The notes beneath the pieces were generated by a model. It was not told where the DNA came from. It did not search any database and saw only the letters and a program-made list of their open reading frames with translations. From Alicyclobacillus contaminans DSM 17975 (GTDB lineage Bacteria > Bacillota > Bacilli > Alicyclobacillales > Alicyclobacillaceae), in NCBI RefSeq assembly GCF_000429525.1, contig NZ_AUCA01000036.1:1-32788 (forward strand): a stretch of DNA of 32,788 nt, given 5' to 3'. This document shows positions 1 through 7,908 of the stretch, piece by piece (positions within the stretch are counted from its first letter, which is position 1; each line of letters starts with the position of its first letter). The position numbers and the translations under genes are program-made.

Positions 1-271
1 AGTACCGCCTCCAAAACGTCACTTCTCCCACAGTGGTCACAATCGTACGCTGTTTCCGGTGGACCAACTCCAGGCGTTTTTTGTCCCGAGAGTGCATGAG
101 CTGTTCATCCACGGCCTCCAAGGCCTGTGACAGCAGACTGCGCGCGCTCACTTTGACGGCCTTTTCCACGCCCTCCTCCAACTCTGCAAAGCTCCTGGAG
201 TTAGATATTGCCGATTGAAGGTCAGCCATCAGCTGCAGGAAAACATTCAAGGCGTGTCGAATTGGGAACAC
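1..271 (-). CDS. ISLre2-family (UPF0236) transposase, N-terminal part, runs off the window
   Basis: Read on the minus strand, the frame from GTG at 271 stays open to the window edge (about 90 codons). It contains the segments FAELEEGVEKAVK, ALEAVDEQLMHSRDKKR and TIVTTVGEVTFWRRY. These match the N-terminal pattern of ISLre2-type transposases, in which an acidic helix with SFxELE is followed by a D-KKR block and a T-GEV-F-RRY strand. GTG 271 has GGAG about 10 nt upstream; an in-frame ATG at 229 is an alternative that would lose part of the conserved N-terminus. The catalytic part lies outside the window, so it cannot be judged whether the element is intact. Family identity is from motif memory, not a search. 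Confidence 0.8.
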   Translation of the reverse strand, partial: MFPIRHALNVFLQLMADLQSAISNSRSFAELEEGVEKAVKVSARSLLSQALEAVDEQLMHSRDKKRLELVHRKQRTIVTTVGEVTFWRRY

Positions 272-335
272 AGAGACCTCACTCCTTTTACCGCGCTGCA
301 ACGCGGGTGTTTTGGGTTGTTGTAGTGAGGTCTCT
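272..335 (-). promoter_or_regulatory. Nested inverted repeat masking the transposase ribosome binding site
   Basis: Positions 272-283 (AGAGACCTCACT) and 324-335 (AGTGAGGTCTCT) are perfect 12-bp inverted repeats. Inside them lies a second hairpin, CCGCG at 291-295 and CGCGG at 302-306. On a minus-strand transcript entering from outside, the inner arm includes part of the GGAG Shine-Dalgarno (285-282) and the spacer up to the GTG start at 271, so folding would hide the start site. Similar masking of read-through transcripts is known for IS10 and IS50. The role here is inferred. Confidence 0.6.
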
Positions 336-535
336 TCTATTTTTGCCTTCCTCTTTCCTCTCGGGGAAAAGCCCCTACTGAAACTTTACACGCTCGATGC
401 GCATACTGTATGGAATCAGCGCCATACTGAACACGACAGGAAATGGTTGCTAACTGGTCCGGATCGGGAACATATGATTCGGCATCACGACAGCACCCCA
501 AGGATGAATTTGAAAGGAAACGAGGGAAAAGGTCA

Positions 536-1966
536 GTGGAGAACACGCGCACCGTTCGCGATGCACTGGGTGAACTGCAGATTCCAGCGGAAGCTTACTA
601 TGGCGCCCAGACCGCACGGGCAGCCGCAAATTTTCCAATCAGCGGCCTGCGCCTGCCACGCGCCTTCATTCGCGCGCAGGGGATTGTGAAGTGGGCGGCC
701 GCGAATGCTCACAAAGCGCTTGGCGTCATGGAGGCTCGCAAAGCGAATGCTATTTGCGCCGCCGCGCAAGAGGTGATTGATGGTCGGTGGGATGCCCAGT
801 TCATCGTGGACGTGTACCAAGCGGGAGCTGGCACCTCCCAGAACATGAATGCCAACGAGGTCATCGCCGCGCGAGCGGCGGAACTGCTCGGAGGCCAGCG
901 CGGTGACACCCGACTGGTTCATCCCAATGACGATGTCAACCAGTCCCAGTCGACCAACGACACCATCCATGTCGCCATGAACATCGCCGGCTTGGACCTG
1001 CTCGCGCAGCGCCTGAACCCCGCCCTGCTCATCCTGGAGCAGGCACTGCAGAACAAAGCGGCGGAGTTTCAATCCATTGTGAAAGCCGGACGCACGCATC
1101 TGCAGGATGCCGTCCCTTTACGGCTCGGGGATGAGTTCGGGGCGTATGCGGAAAACATCCGGCGGCATCGCCTCTGGTTGGAGACTGCCGCCGCGTCGCT
1201 GCTGGACATCGGAATGGGCGGGAACGCGGTGGGGACGGGGATCAACACACCGCCCGGCTTCGCTGAACTGGCGGTGAGCTTCGTCCGCCAGTACACGGGG
1301 CTCGCTTTCCGTCTGGCGAGCAACCCCTTCACCTTTCATCAGAATCCCGACGAAGTGGCCTGGGTGAGTGGAGCACTTCGCAACCTGGCTCTGGCGCTGC
1401 AGCGCATTGCCAACGATCTGCGGCTGTTGGCCTCCGGTCCACGCACGGGGTTGGGAGAACTGCAGCTGCCCGCGGTGCAGCCGGGATCGTCCATCATGCC
1501 TGGAAAGATCAATCCCGTCATGGCGGAGATGCTCAACATGGTGGTTCACCAAGTGCTCGGATGCGACATGGCGATCACTCAGGCTGCGGGGGCGGGACAG
1601 CTTGAACTCAACGTGATGATGCCTGTAATGGCGGCCAATTTTCTGTTCGAAATCGAGATCCTCACAAACGCTGTGAACACGTTCACGGAGCGCTGTGTGA
1701 GGGGCATCACAGCTCACCCGGACACGTGCAGACATCACGCAGAACGATCACTGGCGCTCGCCACCGCGCTCAATACCGCGGTCGGCTACGACGCGGCATC
1801 GGACATTGTGAAACACGCCATGCAGCACAATCTCACGCTTCGTGAGGCAGCATTACAGCGCGGCGTGCCTGAAGCGGCGCTGGCACGCGCCCTGGATGTG
1901 GAGGCACTCTCCCTCGTCACACCGCGAACGCTGCCCACCGCTCCGCAGGACGAACGGGCGGATTGA
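536..1966 (+). CDS. Class II fumarase/aspartase-family lyase, probably aspartate ammonia-lyase
   Basis: This is a 476-aa lyase of the fumarase/aspartase superfamily, which eliminates ammonia or water to give fumarate. All signature blocks are present in order: AGAGTSQNMNANEV, HPNDDVNQSQSTND, the GRTHLQDAVP block, and the mobile active-site loop GSSIMPGKINP. AGAGTS in the first block and VQPGSS before the loop fit aspartases better than fumarase C, which has SGTQSNMN. The choice between the two activities is nevertheless uncertain. GTG 536 is preferred because the protein then begins VENTRTVRDALGELQIPAEAYYG, as family members do, with purine-rich GAGGGAAAAGG upstream. The in-frame ATG at 443 would add 31 unlikely residues. 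The gene converges with the exporter gene, with 11 nt between stops. Confidence 0.8.
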   Translation: MENTRTVRDALGELQIPAEAYYGAQTARAAANFPISGLRLPRAFIRAQGIVKWAAANAHKALGVMEARKANAICAAAQEVIDGRWDAQFIVDVYQAGAGTSQNMNANEVIAARAAELLGGQRGDTRLVHPNDDVNQSQSTNDTIHVAMNIAGLDLLAQRLNPALLILEQALQNKAAEFQSIVKAGRTHLQDAVPLRLGDEFGAYAENIRRHRLWLETAAASLLDIGMGGNAVGTGINTPPGFAELAVSFVRQYTGLAFRLASNPFTFHQNPDEVAWVSGALRNLALALQRIANDLRLLASGPRTGLGELQLPAVQPGSSIMPGKINPVMAEMLNMVVHQVLGCDMAITQAAGAGQLELNVMMPVMAANFLFEIEILTNAVNTFTERCVRGITAHPDTCRHHAERSLALATALNTAVGYDAASDIVKHAMQHNLTLREAALQRGVPEAALARALDVEALSLVTPRTLPTAPQDERAD

Positions 1967-1977
1967 GACCGCGGGCG

Positions 1978-3069
1978 TCACCCGGCGCGTGCCGCAGCAT
2001 CCTGTGTGCCGTTCTGAAACCAATTCCCACCGGATGCCCGGTTCGCTTCCGTCCTCAGGCACCGTCCGAGGCATTTCGCGTGATGCCAGTACTCCTGCAG
2101 GAACATCCACAGGTGGTACGCCTCCGCCGACTGGCGAAACCCTACTTGCGCCTGTAGGTGCAACAGATCCCGCTCGACCTTAACAAACGCTTGATCCAGC
2201 GCGCGCACCGGATAGGACTTCCCCACCTCCATTCGGGTGTGGCAGCGCTCCACCAATGTCAAAAGACGTTCGAAGTTCGCACGATGGGTCGCCGGACCGC
2301 CGCGCTGCAGCGTTTTGCTCATGTCGCGAACGCGTTCCACCATCGACTCCAAGGCGGCGAAGGACTCCAGCGTATGGTCCTGCCCCCGCTGCGCAGGCGC
2401 ATCCTCCTGAGCGAGATGGGCCATTGCCCGCCCCTGCGACAACGTCACGTGCACCTGCTGAATCCGGTCGCGAACCACTTCGTACGGAGTCACTCGGCCA
2501 TGGCGGATGTCCTCGTGCACCAGGTGCAAGAGCTGCCGAACTTCTCGCTGCCCCTGCTCCAAACATGCGAGCGCGCGCCGATGGTGGGCCGGCCGCACGA
2601 GCAGGTTGATGATGGTGCCAATGACGAGCCCTGTGCAGATGAGCGCCAGCTGGTTCAGCCCGCTGTGCCAAATGGATAGCCCCGCACTACCCATCGTATT
2701 GATGGCCGCCACCACCGCCACCAACAGCGATGGTGTCCAGCGCATCTGAATATGCACCCCCATGAGCAGAAGAGAGACCAAGCCGAACGCCCAAGGCGGA
2801 TGCCCCACTGCCCAAAGCGCCAGCATGCCAAGTGCGGCTCCCATGGCTGCGCTCGCAATCTGACGCATCCCCTGCCGAACGGAACGATAGGCGGACGGCT
2901 GGACCGCCAGCACCGCGACAATGCCCGCAAATTGAGGCGAGACCAAATGCGTGAATTCGGCAATCCAAACGGCTATCGCGATGGCCACGCAAGTCTTAAG
3001 AGCCCGCCCGCCAATCCACAGCCGCCTCGGGCGGCGGATGGACGAGCGGCCTGTTGACGTCCTGCGCAT
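1978..3069 (-). CDS. Aromatic acid exporter (ArAE/FUSC-type) membrane protein
   Basis: The 363-aa protein has an N-terminal half with about four to five hydrophobic helices (roughly residues 20-155), including LVSPQFAGIVAVLAVQPS and VSLLLMGVHIQM. The C-terminal half (about 160-350) is soluble, helical and rich in His and Arg. This is the layout of Gram-positive ArAE family 1 proteins, which are thought to export aromatic acids, but no substrate is evident here. ATG 3069 is chosen, with AGGAGAG about 15 nt upstream. The in-frame GTG at 3102 begins 3 nt after the stop of the upstream 57-aa gene and has no Shine-Dalgarno, but it could be used by translational coupling. Coupling or short spacing suggests the two genes share an operon. 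Confidence 0.7.
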   Translation of the reverse strand: MRRTSTGRSSIRRPRRLWIGGRALKTCVAIAIAVWIAEFTHLVSPQFAGIVAVLAVQPSAYRSVRQGMRQIASAAMGAALGMLALWAVGHPPWAFGLVSLLLMGVHIQMRWTPSLLVAVVAAINTMGSAGLSIWHSGLNQLALICTGLVIGTIINLLVRPAHHRRALACLEQGQREVRQLLHLVHEDIRHGRVTPYEVVRDRIQQVHVTLSQGRAMAHLAQEDAPAQRGQDHTLESFAALESMVERVRDMSKTLQRGGPATHRANFERLLTLVERCHTRMEVGKSYPVRALDQAFVKVERDLLHLQAQVGFRQSAEAYHLWMFLQEYWHHAKCLGRCLRTEANRASGGNWFQNGTQDAAARAG

Positions 3070-3105
3070 CTTTCTCGACCCCCACTCTCCTATGTGCAGC
3101 ACCGC

Positions 3106-3279
3106 TCAGGATTGCAACCGACGAAATACGAGTGTCAGCCCCGACCGTTCTCGGCGAACGTCCACAACCTTTATCTCCGACTGTTCCATACGCTGGCGAA
3201 GGGTGCGCAACACGTCGGGCCAACGCAGCAAATCTTCCCGCTGCAGCGTGTAGACTTCAAACTCCTCGGTCAGTTCCAT
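3106..3279 (-). CDS. 57-aa hypothetical protein upstream of the ArAE exporter
   Basis: The small frame runs from ATG 3279 to TGA 3106 and is preceded by a strong Shine-Dalgarno, GGGGGGAGTG, at ideal spacing. It reads MELTEEFEVYTLQRED at the start and ends SGLTLVFRRLQS. It is charged (acidic N-terminus, basic C-terminus) with no membrane segment and no motif I recognise. It ends just before the exporter gene and is probably cotranscribed with it. The evidence that it is a gene is the ribosome binding site, the candidate promoter upstream and the tight spacing; its function is unknown. Confidence 0.6.
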   Translation of the reverse strand: MELTEEFEVYTLQREDLLRWPDVLRTLRQRMEQSEIKVVDVRRERSGLTLVFRRLQS

Positions 3280-3345
3280 TTTTCACTCCCCCCGACACGC
3301 GGTGAATTCCCATGGACACCAACGACACGTCATGAATTTACCGAT

Positions 3346-3375
3346 AACGTAACGCGGCAATCTCTGTACCGTCAA
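3346..3375 (-). promoter_or_regulatory. Candidate promoter of the 57-aa gene / exporter operon
   Basis: On the minus strand TTGACG (3375-3370) is followed after 18 bp by TACGTT (3351-3346). The -35 is good and the -10 is poor. It lies about 70 bp upstream of ATG 3279. The rest of the gap between 3280 and 3507 shows an AT-rich stretch and an imperfect CGAACG/CGTTCG inverted repeat (about 3464-3495), and no gene. Confidence 0.3.
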
Positions 3376-3507
3376 GGTTTTCGGAATATAATATTACGCC
3401 GGTTCGTTACTTATTTGCACACCAACCGGCGGATGCCACGATATTGTGTAATGTTTTTAAACACGAACGAGAAAAGTGACACTTCACGCGTTCGTCCGTT
3501 CCAGATT

Positions 3508-4653
3508 TCACAGGCCCATCTGCTTGGCGATAATGGTCTTCATAATTTCATTGGTACCGGCGTAAATGGACATCACCGCAATGTCGCGATAGCGGCGAGC
3601 GATTTCGTACTCTTCCATGTATCCGTAACCACCGTGCAGCTGCAGACACTCCGCAATCACCTGCTTCGCCGTGTCCGTCGTCCACCACTTCGCCATGGAA
3701 ACTTGACGGACAATGTCCTCGCCAGCCATGTGCAGCGCAATCAAGTGGTCCAAGAACACGCGGCTGACCTCACAGAGAGTGGACATTTCCGCCAATTTGA
3801 AGCGAGTGTTTTGGAACTTGCTGAGGGTTTGCCCGAAGGCCTTGCGATGCTTCACATATTCCGTGGTGACGCGAAGCGATTCCTCCATTGCGACCTGTGC
3901 GCCGATGGCCACCAACAACCGCTCCTGCTGCAGCTTTTCCGTCAAATAGGTGAACCCTTCCCCTTCTTGGCCGAGCAGATTCTCCGCCGGCACGCGGCAG
4001 TCCGAAAAGAACAGTTCCGCGGTATCCTGACTGTGCTGGCCGATTTTCTCCAATTGACGTCCACGGCTGAACCCGGACGTCCCCTCCTCCACCACCAGCA
4101 AACTGATGCCGCGATGCGGCGGTATGGCCTCGGGCTGGGTTTTGCACACCACCACCACCAGGTCCGATTGGATGCCGTTTGTGATAAACGTCTTTTGGCC
4201 GTTCAGGACATACGTGTCTCCATCCCGAATCGCGGTGGTTCGAATCGCCGCCAAATCGGAACCTGCGCCCGGTTCCGTCATGGCGATGGCCGTAATGAGT
4301 TCTCCGCTCACGCATCTCGGCAGCCAGCGGCGCTTCTGCTCCTCTGTGCCATAACTCACGAGATACGGAACCACGATGTCGCTGTGCAGGCTCACCCCCA
4401 CCATGCCTGACCCAATGCGTTCCAGCTCCTCGCAGAGAACCACGCTGTAGCCAAAATCGGCGCCAACGCCACCATAGGATTCAGGCACCATCGGACACAG
4501 GTATCCATGATCTCCTAACTTTCTCCAAAATGCTCGTGGAATCATGCGCTGACGCTCCCACGCCGCAAAGTGGGGCCGCGCCTCACGGTCCAGAAACCTC
4601 CGTAACGCCCACCGAAATTGCTCGTGTTCCGCCGTCAGATATCCGTCCGACAC
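3508..4653 (-). CDS. Acyl-CoA dehydrogenase, LCAD/isovaleryl-type active site
   Basis: The 381-aa FAD enzyme introduces a 2,3-double bond into acyl-CoA and passes electrons to ETF, whose genes lie at 11.2-13.1 kb. Seen: MTEPGAGSDLAAIRTT (flavin/substrate signature), NGQKTFITNG, RKAFGQTLSKFQNT, QLHGGYGYMEEY and the C-terminal block IYAGTNEIM. In most family members the catalytic Glu sits in that last block (YEGT); here it is Ala. A Glu is instead present in QQERLLVA (about residue 244), the position used by long-chain and isovaleryl-CoA dehydrogenases. GTG 4653 is preferred because GGGAGGGAGAG precedes it. ATG 4668 overlaps the upstream stop (TGATG) but has no proper ribosome binding site. Last gene of the acyl-CoA operon. 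Confidence 0.9.
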   Translation of the reverse strand: MSDGYLTAEHEQFRWALRRFLDREARPHFAAWERQRMIPRAFWRKLGDHGYLCPMVPESYGGVGADFGYSVVLCEELERIGSGMVGVSLHSDIVVPYLVSYGTEEQKRRWLPRCVSGELITAIAMTEPGAGSDLAAIRTTAIRDGDTYVLNGQKTFITNGIQSDLVVVVCKTQPEAIPPHRGISLLVVEEGTSGFSRGRQLEKIGQHSQDTAELFFSDCRVPAENLLGQEGEGFTYLTEKLQQERLLVAIGAQVAMEESLRVTTEYVKHRKAFGQTLSKFQNTRFKLAEMSTLCEVSRVFLDHLIALHMAGEDIVRQVSMAKWWTTDTAKQVIAECLQLHGGYGYMEEYEIARRYRDIAVMSIYAGTNEIMKTIIAKQMGL

Positions 4654-4667
4654 ATCTCTCCCTCCCA

Positions 4668-5429
4668 TCAGCGCGGAGTCATCCGCAAAGCGCCATCCAA
4701 ACGAATCACTTCGCCGTTGATCATCGGATTTTCCACGATGTGACGCGCCAACTGTCCATACTCCTCCGGCTTTCCCAGCCGCGGCGGAAACGGCACCTGC
4801 GCGCCCAACGACGCCCTGGCCGACTCCGGCAGCTGACCGAGTATCGGCGTGTCAAACAGTCCTGGCGCGATGGCTGATACGCGTATCCCAAACGCCGCGA
4901 GTTCACGGGCAATCGGCAGCGTCATGCTGGCGACGCCGCCTTTCGACGCCGCGTACGCCGCCTGTCCAATCTGCCCCTCAAACGCTGCCACAGACGCCGT
5001 GTTGATAATCACCCCGCGCTCGCCCTCGGCGTTCGTAGGATTCTCGCGCGCCGCGTTGGCCACCCACCGAATGACGTTGAAGGTGCCAATCAGATTGACC
5101 CGAATCACATGAACAAACACGTCCAGCGGATGCGGACCGTGATGGCTCAATACTTTCGCGGCCATGCCAATCCCGGCGCAGTTCACAGCACCGTGAATCG
5201 CCCCGTACGATTCCACCACAGCCGCCACCGCCTCCCGAACTTCGGCGTCCGACGTCACGTCCACTCGGTGATACTGTCCGCCCACCTCGGTCGCCACCCG
5301 CTGGCCGCTGTCCTCACGGAGGTCGAAAATGGCCACGTGGGCGCCCGCCTCCGCGAATACGCGTGCGGTCGCGGCACCGAGTTCGGACCCCCCGCCCGTA
5401 ATGACGAACACAGCATTGCAGAGTTCCAT
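4668..5429 (-). CDS. Short-chain dehydrogenase, 3-hydroxyacyl-CoA dehydrogenase type II-like
   Basis: The 253-aa Rossmann enzyme has the cofactor motif TGGGSELG (residues 11-18), Asp36 at the end of the second strand (favouring NAD), NCAG (83-86), and the catalytic set Ser146, Tyr159, Lys163 in ASVAAF and YAASK. The start [13 protein letters not shown] resembles HSD10-type 3-hydroxyacyl-CoA dehydrogenases. That fits an operon that also has thiolase and acyl-CoA dehydrogenase, where it would oxidise 3-hydroxyacyl-CoA. ATG 5429 is used because AGGGGG lies 9 nt upstream. The ATG at 5438 directly abuts that Shine-Dalgarno and cannot use it. Substrate is inferred from context. Confidence 0.85.
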   Translation of the reverse strand: MELCNAVFVITGGGSELGAATARVFAEAGAHVAIFDLREDSGQRVATEVGGQYHRVDVTSDAEVREAVAAVVESYGAIHGAVNCAGIGMAAKVLSHHGPHPLDVFVHVIRVNLIGTFNVIRWVANAARENPTNAEGERGVIINTASVAAFEGQIGQAAYAASKGGVASMTLPIARELAAFGIRVSAIAPGLFDTPILGQLPESARASLGAQVPFPPRLGKPEEYGQLARHIVENPMINGEVIRLDGALRMTPR

Positions 5430-5462
5430 CCCAGCCATCCCCCTTCGCTCACAGGTTCATCG

Positions 5463-6650
5463 TCACTGAGGAATCCGCTCAATCACGGTGGCATTGGCCA
5501 TGCCACCGCCCTCACAAATGGCCATGAGCCCGTACCGCCCGCCGCGCTGTTCAAGCGCATTCACCAACGTTGCGGCCAGGCGTGTCCCCGTCGCACCCAA
5601 CGGGTGGCCGAGGGCGATGGCTCCGCCATGCACGTTCACCCGGTCCAATGCGACGCCCATCTCCTTTTGCCACGCGAGTACCACGGACGCAAACGCCTCG
5701 TTGATTTCGAACAGGTCGATGTCGTCCGCGCGCAGGCCGGCCCGCTCCAGTGCGCGCCGGGTCGCCGGTATGGGCCCGGTCAACATCGTCACCGGACTCA
5801 CGCCAACCACCGCAAACGATACGAACCGCGCCCGCGCCGGCAATCCGTACCGCCTGGCCGTCTCCTGGCTCATCACCAGCGCCGCGCTGGCTCCGTCCGA
5901 AATCTGACTGGCATTCCCTGCGGTGATGAGCGACAGGTCGGGAAACGCAGCTGGCAGTTCGGCCAATTTCTCTAAGCTGGTGTCTGTTCGAATGCCTTCG
6001 TCCTCACGGAACCACACCGGTCCGTGCCCGTCCATCGCTGGTTTCACAGGCACCGGGACCACCTCATTCTGAAACGCGCCTTTGGCTCTGGCCGCCGCCG
6101 CACGGCGATGGCTTTCAAAGCTGAAGGCATCCAACGCCTCCCGGGAAAGTCCCCACTCCTTGGCAATCAGTTCGGCGCCCAGCGCTTGATCAAAAAATGA
6201 ACGGTTCCACCGATCCATTCTGTATCGTTCCTGCATCCGCCGAGTCATGGGAAACCCGTGCACCGTGACGGTGGAGAGCATCGGCACACGCGTCATCGAC
6301 TCAACGCCCGCCGCGATGGCGACGTCGTACGCGCCGGACATGATGCCCTGAGCGGCAAAGTGAAGCGCTTGCAAACTGGAGCCGCACTGCCTGTCCAGCG
6401 TCACCGCCGGGACCGACTCCGGCAACCCCGCGGACAGCCACGCGTTGCGCGCGATGTTCGCCGCCTGATCCCCGATTTGATCCACACACCCCACCAAGAC
6501 ATCGTCCACCACCGCCGGATCGATGTCATTTCGTGCGAACAGCTGCTCGAATACGCCCGCCAACAGATCCACCGGATGCACGTCCGACAACGCGCCCCGA
6601 CGGCGCCCGATGGGCGTTCGAATCACATCCACAATGACAGCTTCAGGCAT
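5463..6650 (-). CDS. Thiolase (acetyl-CoA acyltransferase)
   Basis: The 395-aa thiolase cleaves 3-ketoacyl-CoA with CoA, or condenses acetyl-CoA. The nucleophile is Cys89 in DRQCGSSLQA. The C-terminal catalytic pair is His349 in GGAIALGHPLGATG and Cys379 in CEGGGMANA. Length is typical. ATG 6650 is chosen because AGGAGGG lies 9 nt upstream and the protein then begins MPEAVIVDVIRTPIG, the normal start for the family. The longer frame from 6683 would contain the ribosome binding site itself. It sits 33 nt upstream of the dehydrogenase gene and 77 nt after the AMACR-like gene in one transcription direction. Degradative use is inferred from the operon. Confidence 0.93.
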   Translation of the reverse strand: MPEAVIVDVIRTPIGRRRGALSDVHPVDLLAGVFEQLFARNDIDPAVVDDVLVGCVDQIGDQAANIARNAWLSAGLPESVPAVTLDRQCGSSLQALHFAAQGIMSGAYDVAIAAGVESMTRVPMLSTVTVHGFPMTRRMQERYRMDRWNRSFFDQALGAELIAKEWGLSREALDAFSFESHRRAAAARAKGAFQNEVVPVPVKPAMDGHGPVWFREDEGIRTDTSLEKLAELPAAFPDLSLITAGNASQISDGASAALVMSQETARRYGLPARARFVSFAVVGVSPVTMLTGPIPATRRALERAGLRADDIDLFEINEAFASVVLAWQKEMGVALDRVNVHGGAIALGHPLGATGTRLAATLVNALEQRGGRYGLMAICEGGGMANATVIERIPQ

Positions 6651-6727
6651 ATGGTGCAGCCCTCCTATCGACTGGTCGGTCAATCCGCCCCATCGTCATC
6701 CACCTCAAGTTCCTCGCCCGCCGCCGC

Positions 6728-7789
6728 TCAGCGGTGACAGGCATACGCTCCATGGCCCCCGGCGCTGGTGAATACCCGCAAGCCGGCGCCGGCACTCCCG
6801 GACTCCTCGGCCACCAAACGGCGAGCCTTTGCATGTGCGCTGCAAAACGCTTCTCGCGGGGACAGCACGGGCTGCAAACAGCAATCCACCTCCAAAGAAA
6901 ACGCTTTCCATTCAGCCAGCAATCGTCCCTCGAACAAGCGACAAAGCTCCTTGTACACGGGATTTTCATCGACGGCGTGGGAGAACTGGGCGTCCACCCA
7001 TGCCTCGCGCCCCAGCGCGCGGCAGAAGCGCGCCCAGAACTTCGTCTCGAGTGCGCCGAGGCTCACGAATCTGTCATCAGCCGTGCGGTAGATGTGATAA
7101 CACACGTACCGCCCGGACAGTTCCGGAATGCCAAGGGTTCCTTCCGGATCGTCCGGCAATGCGGCGTGCGTTGGCAGCAGGCCCATGAGAACGTCGGTCA
7201 TCGAGAGGTCAATCCGGCCGCCGCGGCCCGTTCGCGCGCGTTGGACCAGCGCGGCCAAGATGGCCTCGGCCGCCGCAATTCCCCCGAGCAGATCTGCCAA
7301 TTGAAGACGCGGCATCACGGGCCGCCCGGCTTCATCCACCAACAGGGACTGAACGCCGCTGGCGGCCAGAAAATTGATGTCGTGGCCGGCGCGAGCGCTC
7401 CATGGCCCGTATTGGCCGTATCCGGTCAAAGAACAGTAAATCACCCCTGGATTGCGTGACCGCACCGCGTCGTATCCAATGCCGAGCGCTTCCGCCACAC
7501 CGGGACGAAATCCCTCAAGCACCACGTCTGCTTCGGCGGCCAGCACAAGCGCTCTCGCGCAGTCTTCCGAGGACTTGAGATTCAGGCGAACACTTTGTTT
7601 CCCACGGTGATTCGCCGCGAAGACCACACCTTCTCCAGCGCGTTTCGGCCCGATGTGTCGCGCGGGATCCCCCGCCGGTGGCTCCACCTGAATGACGGTG
7701 GCCCCGAGTTCAGACAACCGCAGGCTCGCGTAGGGACCTGGAAGCAACGTTGTGAAATCGAGAACGCGGATACCGGACAACATGGACAT
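6728..7789 (-). CDS. CoA-transferase family III protein, alpha-methylacyl-CoA racemase-like
   Basis: The 353-aa protein of the CaiB/BaiF fold begins LSGIRVLDFTTLLPGPYAS and has VEPPAGDPAR, GFRPGVAEALGIGYD, SLTGYGQYGP, AGHDINFLAASG and the ADLLGG segment. His136 and Asp166 are 30 residues apart, as are the catalytic His126 and Asp156 of the Mycobacterium tuberculosis racemase MCR. The GHDIN motif with this spacing favours racemisation of 2-methylacyl-CoA over CoA transfer, though the latter cannot be excluded. It is the first gene of the acyl-CoA operon, with GGAGGCAGG before ATG 7789. Together with an isovaleryl/LCAD-type dehydrogenase it points to methyl-branched acyl-CoA degradation. Confidence 0.82.
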   Translation of the reverse strand: MSMLSGIRVLDFTTLLPGPYASLRLSELGATVIQVEPPAGDPARHIGPKRAGEGVVFAANHRGKQSVRLNLKSSEDCARALVLAAEADVVLEGFRPGVAEALGIGYDAVRSRNPGVIYCSLTGYGQYGPWSARAGHDINFLAASGVQSLLVDEAGRPVMPRLQLADLLGGIAAAEAILAALVQRARTGRGGRIDLSMTDVLMGLLPTHAALPDDPEGTLGIPELSGRYVCYHIYRTADDRFVSLGALETKFWARFCRALGREAWVDAQFSHAVDENPVYKELCRLFEGRLLAEWKAFSLEVDCCLQPVLSPREAFCSAHAKARRLVAEESGSAGAGLRVFTSAGGHGAYACHR

Positions 7790-7908
7790 CCTGCCTCCCT
7801 CCGCAGGTGATGCTAGGCCGTATGCCCGCTCTCCACTCAGTATAGTTCAATCGTTCAGAAATATGGTATGACTCTCACGCATCCGTCCAACCCTCTTCTT
7901 CGGAGGAC

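Noticed and set aside
360-450. Promoter for the fumarase/aspartase-family gene
   Set aside because: TTTACA near 384 has no acceptable -10 at 16-18 bp; nothing else convincing in 336-535.
3094-4410. 438-codon plus-strand open frame opposite the acyl-CoA dehydrogenase
   Set aside because: Shadow frame; the minus-strand acyl-CoA dehydrogenase carries all family signatures.
7801-7870. Promoter or FadR box for the acyl-CoA operon
   Set aside because: TATACT is present on the minus strand but lacks a -35, and TGAACGATTGAAC is a direct rather than inverted arrangement, so it is not a FadR box.
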